Of a stretch of DNA of 5,278 nt, positions 1-5,278 are shown in pieces. The position numbers and the translations under genes were made by a program. Numbering within the stretch: the stretch's first letter is position 1; each line of letters begins with the position of its first letter. The notes beneath the pieces are model-generated. The model was not told the origin of the DNA. It worked only from the letters and a program-made list of their open reading frames with translations, and searched no databases. Source of the stretch: Micromonosporaceae bacterium (lineage in GTDB: Bacteria > Actinomycetota > Actinomycetes > Mycobacteriales > Micromonosporaceae); the NCBI GenBank assembly GCA_019690055.1, contig JADGGF010000328.1, forward strand, positions 1 to 5,278, in the 5' to 3' direction.

Positions 1-5
1 TCCGT

Positions 6-35
6 GTACCGTGTTGTCGCACTCGCAACGGGTAC
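6..35. repeat. Imperfect inverted repeat upstream of topA
   Basis: GTACC (6-10) pairs with GGTAC (31-35), GTTG (13-16) with CAAC (26-29), and CG (18-19) with CG (24-25), around a CACT loop. That gives 11 base pairs in 30 nt with small bulges. No T-tract follows. It could be the terminator of an unseen upstream gene, a regulator site or a leader structure; the sequence does not decide between these. Confidence 0.4.
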
Positions 36-96
36 GGGTGGGCGATGCTGTGGGTGGGCCTACGTTACGGTGCGTGACGGGGCCGGCGGGGATCGT

Positions 97-102
97 GAGG
101 AG
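97..102 (+). promoter_or_regulatory. Shine-Dalgarno site of topA
   Basis: GAGGAG lies 4 nt before GTG107. The spacing is slightly short, but this is the only strong ribosome-binding sequence in the leader, and it decides the start among several in-frame GTG codons (11, 38, 50, 74, 95, 107). Confidence 0.6.
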
Positions 103-106
103 CAGG

Positions 107-2953
107 GTGGCACAGGCCAAGACAACACGCCTGGTGATCGTGGAGTCGCCCGCGAAGGCGAAGAAGATCGCCGATTTCTTGGGCGACGGGTACGTCGTCG
201 AGGCCAGCATGGGCCACGTGCGGGACCTGCCGCGTAACGCGGCCGACGTGCCCGCGAAGTACAAGGGCGAGCCCTGGGCCAGCCTGGGCATCGACGTGGA
301 TCACGACTTCGCCCCGCTCTACATCGTGACCCCCGATCGAGCCAAGCAGGTCACCCGGCTCAAGACCCTGCTCAAGGACTGCGACGAGCTGCTGCTCGCC
401 ACGGACGAGGACCGCGAGGGCGAGGCGATCGCCTGGCATCTGGTGGAGACCCTGCGGCCCCGCGTCCCGGTGCGGCGGATGGTGTTTCACGAGATCACCC
501 GACCGGCGATCCAGGCGGCGGTCGCCAACCCTCGGGACATCGACCAGTCGCTGGTGGAGGCCCAGGAGGCCCGGCGCAAGCTGGACCGCCTCTACGGGTA
601 CGAGGTCTCCCCGGTGCTGTGGAAGAAGATCATGCCGAAGGGTCCGGACGGCCGGGCCCTGTCGGCCGGGCGCGTCCAGTCCGTCGCCACCCGCATCGTG
701 GTCGACCGCGAGCGGGAGCGGATGCGCTTCCGCAGCGCCGAGTACTGGGACGTCAAGGCCGTGCTGGCGGTGGGCCGCCCGGCGGGCGAGTCGGACGAGG
801 CCGAGGAGGGTCCCCGGTCCTTCGCCGCCACCATGGTCGCCCTGAACGGTGACCGGCTCGCCACCGGCAAGGACTTCGAGCCGACGACCGGTCAGGTGCG
901 TCCCGATTCAGGGGTCGTCCACCTGCGCGAGGAGCGGGCCCGCGAGATCGCGGCCCGCCTGGAGGGTCGCCCGTTCGAGGTGATCCGGGTGGAGGAGAAG
1001 CCGTACCGGCGGCGGCCGTACGCGCCCTTCATCACCTCGACGCTGCAGCAGGAGGCGGGCCGGAAGCTGCGCTACTCCGCGGCCCAGACGATGCGCGTGG
1101 CCCAGCGGCTCTACGAGAACGGCTACATCACCTATATGCGGACCGACTCGGTGAACCTCGCCGAGAGCGCGGTCGCCGCGGCGCGGGCCCAGATCGCCGA
1201 GCTGTACGGCGAGCGGTTCGTGCCGCCGCAGCCGCGGACCTACGCGGGCAAGGTGAAGAACGCGCAGGAGGCGCACGAGGCGATCCGGCCGGCTGGTGAC
1301 GTGTTCCGCGTCCCGGGCGAGGTCGCGAATGAACTGTCCACAGAGGAGTTCCGGCTCTACGAGCTGATCTGGCGGCGCACGATCGCCTCGCAGATGACCG
1401 ACGCGGTCGGCAGCTCGGTCTCGGTCCGCATCCGCGCCACCACCGAGTCGGGCGAGGAGTGCGAGTTCTCGGCGACCGGCAAGACCATCACCGACCCGGG
1501 CTTCCTCAAGGTGTACGTGGAGTCCACTGAGGACGCCGACGACGCCGACGACGCCGAGCACCGGCTGCCCGCGCTGACCCAGGGGCAGCGCCTGACGGCC
1601 GACTCCCTCGAGGCGGTCGGCCACTCGACCCAGCCGCCCGCCCGCTACACCGAACCGTCGCTGGTGAAGGCGCTGGAGGAACTGGGCATCGGCCGCCCGT
1701 CGACGTACGCGTCGATCATGCAGACCATCCAGGAGCGTGGGTACGTCTTCAAGCGGGGGCAGGCCCTCGTGCCGTCGTTCCTGGCGTTCGCCGTGGTCAG
1801 CCTGCTGGAGAACCACTTCCCGCGGCTGGTGGACTTCGAGTTCACCGCGGCCAGGGACACCGCGCTGGACGACATCGCCGCCGGTGAGGCGGCGGCGCTG
1901 GACTTCCTGCGCGCCTTCTACTTCGGCGAGCCCACCGGCGCCCCGTCCCGGCAGGGTGGCGCGGCCCAGACCATCGCCGCCAGCGGCGGGTTGAAGCGGA
2001 TGGTGACCGAGAACCTGGGCGAGATCGACGCCCGGGGTATCAACTCGATCCCGCTCTTCACCGACGAGGCCGGGCGGGAGGTCGTGGTCCGGGTCGGCCG
2101 CTACGGCCCCTACCTGCAGCGGTCGGTGCCTCACCCCAATGGCGGGGCGCCCGCGGAGGGCGACGGCGAGGGCGGGGGCGAGGACCGGGTCTCGCTGCCG
2201 GACGGCATCGCTCCCGACGAGCTCACCCCGGACAAGGTCAACGAGCTGTTCCTCGGCGGCGGGGGCGAGCGCAAGCTCGGCGAGCACCCGCAGACGGGCG
2301 AGCCCATCGTGCTCAAGTCCGGCCGGTACGGCCCCTACGTGACCACGGGCGAGCGCAACGCGTCGCTGCTGCGGTCCATGTCCCCCGAGACCGTGACGCT
2401 GGAGGATGCCCTGAAGGTGCTCTCGCTGCCCCGGCTGGTCGGCAAGGACCCCGAGGGCAACGAGATCTACGCGGGATCGGGGCGGTTCGGACCGTACATC
2501 CGGCGCGGTGACGACTATCGTTCCCTCGCCGACGAGGAGCAGATCTTCACGATCACGCTGCCCGAGGCGTTGGAGCTGCTCGCCGCGCCGAAGACCCGGC
2601 AGCGGCGGGCCCCGGCACCGCCGCTCAAGGAGCTCGGCCCCGACCCGCTGACGGAGCGGCCGCTGGTCATCAAGGACGGCCGGTTCGGTCCGTACGTCAC
2701 CGACGGCGAGGTGAATGTGTCCCTGCGTCGCGGTCAGTCGATCGAGGGGCTCACGCTCGAGCAGGCCAGCGAGATGCTCGCCGAGAAGCGGGCCAAGGGG
2801 CCGGCGCCGCGCAAGCGCACCAGCCGCGCGGCCAAGGCGACCGGGGCGGCCGCGCCCGCCACGACGGCTCCGGCCACGAAGGCGACCGCGAAGAAGGCAA
2901 CCGCGAAGAAGGCGCCAGCGAAGAAGAGCACCGCCAAGAAGGCCGCCGAGTAG
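107..2953 (+). CDS. topA: DNA topoisomerase I (type IA, zinc-finger-free actinobacterial form)
   Basis: Cytoplasmic type IA topoisomerase, 948 aa, which relaxes negatively supercoiled DNA by cutting one strand through a 5'-phosphotyrosine. Seen: the TOPRIM start motif VIVESPAKAKK with Glu13; the metal-binding DEDRE with Asp100, Asp102 and Glu104; the LSAGRVQSVATR segment; the catalytic motif YITYMRTDS with Tyr343 and Arg345; the HEAIRP motif at 390-395; and GIGRPSTYASIM. The C-terminal half has four R(Y/F)GPY repeats starting at residues 665, 740, 793 and 859, then a basic tail at 893-948 ending in four xxAKK units. There are only two cysteines (92 and 452), so the tetracysteine zinc fingers of the E. 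coli enzyme are absent, as is usual in actinobacteria. I chose GTG107 because it follows GAGGAG and puts the conserved RLVIVESPAK at residue 8. The frame stays open to the window edge, so earlier GTG starts are possible but their residues look non-conserved. Confidence 0.97.
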   Translation: MAQAKTTRLVIVESPAKAKKIADFLGDGYVVEASMGHVRDLPRNAADVPAKYKGEPWASLGIDVDHDFAPLYIVTPDRAKQVTRLKTLLKDCDELLLATDEDREGEAIAWHLVETLRPRVPVRRMVFHEITRPAIQAAVANPRDIDQSLVEAQEARRKLDRLYGYEVSPVLWKKIMPKGPDGRALSAGRVQSVATRIVVDRERERMRFRSAEYWDVKAVLAVGRPAGESDEAEEGPRSFAATMVALNGDRLATGKDFEPTTGQVRPDSGVVHLREERAREIAARLEGRPFEVIRVEEKPYRRRPYAPFITSTLQQEAGRKLRYSAAQTMRVAQRLYENGYITYMRTDSVNLAESAVAAARAQIAELYGERFVPPQPRTYAGKVKNAQEAHEAIRPAGDVFRVPGEVANELSTEEFRLYELIWRRTIASQMTDAVGSSVSVRIRATTESGEECEFSATGKTITDPGFLKVYVESTEDADDADDAEHRLPALTQGQRLTADSLEAVGHSTQPPARYTEPSLVKALEELGIGRPSTYASIMQTIQERGYVFKRGQALVPSFLAFAVVSLLENHFPRLVDFEFTAARDTALDDIAAGEAAALDFLRAFYFGEPTGAPSRQGGAAQTIAASGGLKRMVTENLGEIDARGINSIPLFTDEAGREVVVRVGRYGPYLQRSVPHPNGGAPAEGDGEGGGEDRVSLPDGIAPDELTPDKVNELFLGGGGERKLGEHPQTGEPIVLKSGRYGPYVTTGERNASLLRSMSPETVTLEDALKVLSLPRLVGKDPEGNEIYAGSGRFGPYIRRGDDYRSLADEEQIFTITLPEALELLAAPKTRQRRAPAPPLKELGPDPLTERPLVIKDGRFGPYVTDGEVNVSLRRGQSIEGLTLEQASEMLAEKRAKGPAPRKRTSRAAKATGAAAPATTAPATKATAKKATAKKAPAKKSTAKKAAE
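1532..1558 (+). repeat. In-frame 9-bp tandem repeat encoding an acidic loop in TopA
   Basis: Three copies of GACGCCGAC (the last ends GAG) encode DADDADDAE at TopA residues 476-484. They sit between the conserved GKTITDPGFLKVY segment and the GQRL segment. The position suggests a surface loop that varies in length between relatives; that is inference. Confidence 0.7.
2882..2941 (+). repeat. Four 15-bp tandem repeats encoding the lysine-rich TopA tail
   Basis: The units are GCGACCGCGAAGAAG, GCAACCGCGAAGAAG, GCGCCAGCGAAGAAG and AGCACCGCCAAGAAG. They encode ATAKK, ATAKK, APAKK and STAKK, and the protein then ends AAE. Lysine-rich C-terminal tails of actinobacterial topoisomerase I are known to help DNA binding and processivity. 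The repeated DNA offers an easy route for copy-number change. Confidence 0.8.
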
Positions 2954-2955
2954 GG

Positions 2956-2980
2956 CCGCCCCCGGGGCTCCACGGGGCGG
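2956..2980 (+). terminator. Likely topA terminator hairpin
   Basis: CCGCCCC (2956-2962) and GGGGCGG (2974-2980) form a perfect 7-bp all-GC stem with an 11-nt loop, starting 2 nt after the topA stop codon. There is no T-tract, which is common for hairpin terminators in high-GC actinomycetes. An alternative internal pairing, CCCCGGGG at 2960-2967, would compete with it. Confidence 0.5.
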
Positions 2981-2989
2981 TGACGCCGT

Positions 2990-3025
2990 ATGGTCACGCG
3001 CGGGCCGCGATGGTCACGCACGGGC
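2990..3025. repeat. Direct repeat of 16 bp, period 20 bp
   Basis: ATGGTCACGCGCGGGC (2990-3005) recurs as ATGGTCACGCACGGGC (3010-3025), 15 of 16 identical, in the gap between convergent genes. Shorter TGGTC matches follow at 3052 and 3071, so the TGGTC spacings are 20, 41 and 19 bp. Function unknown. Confidence 0.65.
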
Positions 3026-3054
3026 GGGCCTCGCCGTTTCCGCGGCCAAACTGG

Positions 3055-3080
3055 TCACCGAGCCAACGTCTGGTCGGTGA
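3055..3080 (-). terminator. Likely terminator hairpin of the oxidoreductase gene
   Basis: TCACCGA (3055-3061) pairs with TCGGTGA (3074-3080), and CCA (3063-3065) pairs with TGG (3071-3073). One G is bulged and the loop is ACGTC. Read on the minus strand, this 10-bp stem begins 7 nt after the oxidoreductase stop codon and is followed by CCAGTTT, a poor T-tract. It could also act on readthrough from topA in the other direction. Confidence 0.5.
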
Positions 3081-3087
3081 TCGGGGA

Positions 3088-4401
3088 TCAGTCGCCGAAG
3101 ACCTGGCGCGTGTAGTCGTTGGCGAAGACGCGATCCGGGTCGACCCGGTCGCGTACCGCGAGGAAGTCGTCGAAGCGCGGGTACGCGGGGCGCAGGTCCG
3201 CCGCGGTGCGCCAGTGCATCTTGCCCCAGTGCGGCCGGCCCCCCAGCGCCGCACAGGCCGACTCGAAGGCCCGGAAGTACCGCTCGTACGGCATCCCTAC
3301 AAACTGATGGATGGCGATATAGACATTGTCACGACCGTACCCGTGCGACAGCCAGATGTCGTCGGCCGCGGTGAACCGGACCTCGACCGGGAACGCGATC
3401 CGATCCGGCAGTGTGTCGATGATCTTCCGTAGCGCGGCGAAGGCCTCGGACAGCGCCTCGCGGGGCAGGCCGTACTCCATCTCGACGAAGCGCACCCGCC
3501 GGGGCGAGGTGAAGACGAGGTCGGAGCGTTCGGTGTAGTTGCGGGGTGAGACCAGGCGCGCCGTCGTGCGCATGAGGGTGGGGGTCCACGCCGGTACGGC
3601 GCGGGCCAGCCGGACCACCGTGCCGAGGGCGGTGTTCTCCATCAGGTCCTCGTTGAACCAGGCGGAGAATCGGTTGCGCGGGCGGTCGTCCACGCTCACC
3701 CGGTTGTTGGCCTTGATGAGGGTCCGCTCGGTGTAGGGGAACCAGTAGAACTCGAAGTGGTCGTTGGTGGCGACCCGCTCGTCGATGCTCGCGAGCACGT
3801 CGGCCAGCGGCGTGGCGCGTTCGTCGGCGTGCAGGATGAAGGCGTCCGTCGTCCGCAGCGTCACCTCGGTCACCACGCCGACCGCGCCCACCCCGACCAG
3901 CGCGGCCGCGAAGAGGTCGGGCTCGACCGACGGCGAGCAGCGCACGACCTCGCCCGTGCCGGTCACCACCTCGAGTTCGGCGACGAACGTCGACAGGCAG
4001 CCGTACGCCCGCCCGGTGCCGTGCGTGCCCGTGGCCAGCGCCCCGGAGATGGTCTGCACGGCGATGTCGCCGAGATTGGGCATGGCCAGACCGCGCCGGG
4101 CCAGCTCGGAGTTGAGCACGTGCAGGGGTGTGCCGGCCCGGACCCGGACCAGCTTCGAGGCGGGGTCGGCGTCGACGATTCCGGCCAGCCCGGACAGGTC
4201 GAGGCGGGTGCCGGTGGTCGCGGCGGCGGCGGTGAAGGAGTGCCCGGAGCCGGCCGGCTTGATCGTGCCGCCGGTCGCCCGCGCGGCGCGGACGATCTCA
4301 GCGACCTCGTCGGTGCTGGTCGGTCGGGCCACCGCGGCGGCGACCGACGTCTGGTTGCCGGCCCAGTTGCGCCAGGTCAGGTTCACCGTCGCGGTCGTCA
4401 T
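3088..4401 (-). CDS. FAD-linked aldonolactone oxidoreductase (D-arabinono-/L-gulono-1,4-lactone oxidase family)
   Basis: Flavoprotein of 437 aa, probably cytosolic (no signal peptide or membrane segment seen). Relatives oxidise aldono-1,4-lactones or alditols at the C2 or terminal hydroxyl. Residues about 15-185 are the PCMH/VAO-type FAD-binding domain: RPTSTDEVAEIV, then PAGSGHSF with His54, the family position for a covalent flavin link, and NLGDIAVQTISGALATGTHGTG around 109-130. Residues about 190-437 are the ALO-type substrate domain, with FPVEVRF (Glu340, Arg342) and HWGKMHW at 391-397 (Lys394). These match the Glu/Arg/Lys active site known from alditol oxidase. The ending DPDRVFANDYTRQVFGD is typical. 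From memory it closely resembles mycobacterial L-gulono-1,4-lactone dehydrogenase in length and motifs. ATG4401 is chosen because it places WRNWAGNQ at the N-terminus, as in the family. The gene is divergent from a TetR gene and convergent with topA. The exact substrate and electron acceptor cannot be read from sequence. Confidence 0.93.
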   Translation of the reverse strand: MTTATVNLTWRNWAGNQTSVAAAVARPTSTDEVAEIVRAARATGGTIKPAGSGHSFTAAAATTGTRLDLSGLAGIVDADPASKLVRVRAGTPLHVLNSELARRGLAMPNLGDIAVQTISGALATGTHGTGRAYGCLSTFVAELEVVTGTGEVVRCSPSVEPDLFAAALVGVGAVGVVTEVTLRTTDAFILHADERATPLADVLASIDERVATNDHFEFYWFPYTERTLIKANNRVSVDDRPRNRFSAWFNEDLMENTALGTVVRLARAVPAWTPTLMRTTARLVSPRNYTERSDLVFTSPRRVRFVEMEYGLPREALSEAFAALRKIIDTLPDRIAFPVEVRFTAADDIWLSHGYGRDNVYIAIHQFVGMPYERYFRAFESACAALGGRPHWGKMHWRTAADLRPAYPRFDDFLAVRDRVDPDRVFANDYTRQVFGD

Positions 4402-4407
4402 GACACG

Positions 4408-4436
4408 TGAATACTCCTCACATCTCACCCCGTCAA
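4408..4436 (-). promoter_or_regulatory. Candidate promoter of the oxidoreductase gene, possibly leaderless
   Basis: On the minus strand, TTGACG (4436-4431), a 17-bp spacer, and TATTCA (4413-4408) resemble -35 and -10 boxes. Six bases separate the -10 from the A of ATG4401, so transcription would start at or next to the start codon. The -10 is imperfect (final A rather than T). Confidence 0.4.
4414..4419 (-). promoter_or_regulatory. Shine-Dalgarno-like GAGGAG upstream of the oxidoreductase gene
   Basis: GAGGAG on the minus strand lies 12 nt before ATG4401. That is longer than the usual 5-9 nt spacing, and no in-frame start codon lies closer. It also falls inside the spacer of the candidate promoter, so it serves as a ribosome site only if transcription starts further upstream. 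Confidence 0.35.
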
Positions 4437-4443
4437 TAACGGG
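4429..4443. promoter_or_regulatory. Candidate TetR-type operator palindrome
   Basis: CCCGTCAATAACGGG has perfect 5-bp arms (CCCGT/ACGGG), and 6 of 7 half-site positions are symmetric. It lies between the divergent oxidoreductase and TetR genes and overlaps the minus-strand -35 candidate TTGACG (4431-4436). A repressor bound here would block the oxidoreductase promoter, and it sits upstream of every plausible TetR start. Binding by the neighbouring TetR protein is inference. Confidence 0.45.
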
Positions 4444-4520
4444 ATCGCCCGGCTGGGGCAGAATGAGGCGGGTTGTCCAGCTCGGGCGTACCGGGGCGGA
4501 AGGTCGCGCTGGGGCTGTGG

Positions 4521-4526
4521 GGGGAG
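4521..4526 (+). promoter_or_regulatory. Purine-rich ribosome-site candidate of the TetR gene
   Basis: GGGGAG ends 2 nt before GTG4529. This is too close for an ideal Shine-Dalgarno, which leaves the TetR start uncertain. No better-spaced site serves the alternative starts: GTG4517 has GGAAGG 13 nt away, and ATG4463 has only GGGG 5 nt away. Confidence 0.3.
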
Positions 4527-4528
4527 TT

Positions 4529-5191
4529 GTGACGGCACGGACGAACTCTGGGGGCCCGCTGCGTCGTACGCCCGTGCAGGGGCGCAGCCTGGCCAAGGTG
4601 GCGCGCATGCTCGATGCCTGTGCCCAGATCGTCGACGAGGTGGGGTACGAGGCGCTCACCACCACGCTGATCGCGGAACGGGCCAAAGTGGCGATCGGGT
4701 CGGTGTACCAGTTCTTCCCGGACAAGCGCGCGGTGGTGGCCGCACTCACCCAGCGCAACCTCGACGCGTACGTCCGCCGGCTCGACGACCGGATCAGCAG
4801 CGGGGGGATGAGCCGCTGGGTGGAGGTCGTCAACGTCGCCCTGGACGAGTACATCGACATGCACCGCAACGTGCCGGGGTTTCGAACGCTGCACTTCGGC
4901 GATGTGGTCGACCTGAACCTGCTCGACCCGGACCGGGACAACAACGCGGTCATCGTGGACAACCTCGGCCGGCTGCTCGAGCAGCACTTCGGGATGGCCC
5001 GGACCGACGACCTCGCGTTCGCGCTCAGCATGGCCGTGGAGATGGCCGACGCGCTGGTGAAGGCGGCGTTCCGCTACCGGGACGACGGGGACGAACGCAT
5101 CCTCAGCGAGGCGAAGGAGATCATCCGCGACTACCTGGATCGCCGTGTCAGTCCCGGTGACGGCTCCCACTCTGCCGAGAAGTCGACCTGA
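4529..5191 (+). CDS. TetR/AcrR-family transcriptional regulator
   Basis: Predicted DNA-binding repressor of 220 aa, the usual TetR length. Residues about 20-70 form the TetR N-terminal domain: a first helix with MLDACAQIVDEVGYEALT, then the helix-turn-helix TTTLIAERAKVAIGSVYQFF, followed by the typical PDKRAVVAAL. Residues about 80-205 are the helical ligand-binding and dimerisation part, which gives no clue to the ligand. It is divergent from the aldonolactone oxidoreductase, a common arrangement for a TetR protein and its target, and it probably also controls itself. Start choice: GTG4529 gives the N-terminus MTARTNSGGPLRRTPVQ, resembling actinobacterial relatives, but the GGGGAG before it is only 2 nt away. 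GTG4517, or ATG4463 (22 residues longer), are in-frame alternatives. The frame stays open far upstream only because it runs antisense to the oxidoreductase. Confidence 0.9.
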   Translation: MTARTNSGGPLRRTPVQGRSLAKVARMLDACAQIVDEVGYEALTTTLIAERAKVAIGSVYQFFPDKRAVVAALTQRNLDAYVRRLDDRISSGGMSRWVEVVNVALDEYIDMHRNVPGFRTLHFGDVVDLNLLDPDRDNNAVIVDNLGRLLEQHFGMARTDDLAFALSMAVEMADALVKAAFRYRDDGDERILSEAKEIIRDYLDRRVSPGDGSHSAEKST

Positions 5192-5222
5192 CGACGGTCG
5201 ATCATCCGCTGCGGACGGGTGA

Positions 5223-5278
5223 CGGACCTCAGGGTTCTTGACGGGCCCCGCGGTTGCCAGCGGGCCCCACGGTTGCCA
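5223..5278. repeat. 19-bp tandem repeat running off the window end
   Basis: CGGGCCCCGCGGTTGCCAG (5242-5260) is followed directly by CGGGCCCCACGGTTGCCA (5261-5278), 17 of 18 identical over the visible part. The preceding 19 bases (5223-5241) look like a decayed copy, matching about 10-11 of the first 14 positions and little after. CCCGC (5247-5251) and GCGGG (5260-5264) can pair across adjacent units. The array is cut by the window edge, so its copy number is unknown. Confidence 0.7.

Noticed and set aside
61..66. TACGTT as a -10 box for topA
   Set aside because: It fits TANNNT but has no -35-like hexamer at 16-18 bp upstream. Too weak to list as a promoter.
908..2287. Long open frame (459 codons) on the minus strand inside topA
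   Set aside because: It is antisense to strongly conserved topA sequence. The translation is low-complexity Arg/Gly/Val/Leu-rich with no recognisable domain, as expected of a shadow frame in high-GC DNA.
2980..3432. 150-codon + strand frame across the convergent gap
   Set aside because: Most of it is antisense to the oxidoreductase 3' end, it has no ribosome site, and no domain is recognisable.
4459..4464. CAGAAT as a -10 box for the TetR gene
   Set aside because: It matches only four of six consensus bases and has no -35 at the right distance, so the TetR promoter remains unidentified.
3764..4528. In-frame extension of the TetR gene to a 475-aa protein
   Set aside because: The extra 255 residues are antisense to the oxidoreductase and Ser/Arg/Thr-rich with no domain. 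The helix-turn-helix should lie near the N-terminus.
4402..5031. N-terminal extension of the oxidoreductase to 647 aa
   Set aside because: The additional residues are antisense to the TetR gene and unlike the family, which begins just before the WxNWAG-type motif.
4433..5170. 245-codon minus-strand frame over the TetR gene
   Set aside because: It is a shadow of the TetR coding sequence, rich in His/Val/Arg/Pro, with no family resemblance.
5204..5216. CCGCTGCGG region as a terminator for the TetR gene
   Set aside because: The arms are only 3-4 bp with almost no loop and no T-tract, so this is not a convincing hairpin.
5223..5278. Terminal repeats as a CRISPR array
   Set aside because: The 19-bp units abut each other with no spacers, so this is a tandem repeat.

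Overview
This is a very GC-rich window with GTG start codons. It carries a type IA topoisomerase that lacks zinc fingers and ends in a lysine/alanine-rich tail. All of this points to a high-GC actinomycete, possibly Micromonosporaceae or a relative; that placement is inferred from protein flavour alone.

Layout. Bases 1-106 are the topA leader: an imperfect inverted repeat at 6-35 and a Shine-Dalgarno at 97-102. topA (DNA topoisomerase I) fills 107-2953 on the + strand and is intact, with all TOPRIM and tyrosine active-site residues visible. Bases 2954-3087 separate topA from a convergent gene. They hold two hairpins (one suited to each gene) and a 16-bp direct repeat with a 20-bp period. An FAD-linked aldonolactone oxidoreductase of the L-gulono-/D-arabinono-1,4-lactone oxidase family lies at 3088-4401 on the - strand. 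A TetR-family repressor runs divergently from it at 4529-5191 on the + strand. The window ends inside a 19-bp tandem repeat.

How the genes relate. topA is housekeeping and has no evident functional link to the other two. The oxidoreductase and TetR gene look like a regulator-target pair. Their 127-bp shared upstream region carries a 15-bp near-perfect palindrome (CCCGTCAATAACGGG, 4429-4443) that overlaps the best -35 candidate of the oxidoreductase promoter. The same promoter, TTGACG-17 bp-TATTCA, would place the transcript start at or next to the A of the oxidoreductase ATG, suggesting a leaderless mRNA. These regulatory readings are inferences from sequence.

I found no mobile element, CRISPR array, tRNA or rRNA, and no sign of a new multi-gene system. 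The points most worth a second look are the divergent control region, the terminal tandem repeat, and the active-site make-up of the oxidoreductase.
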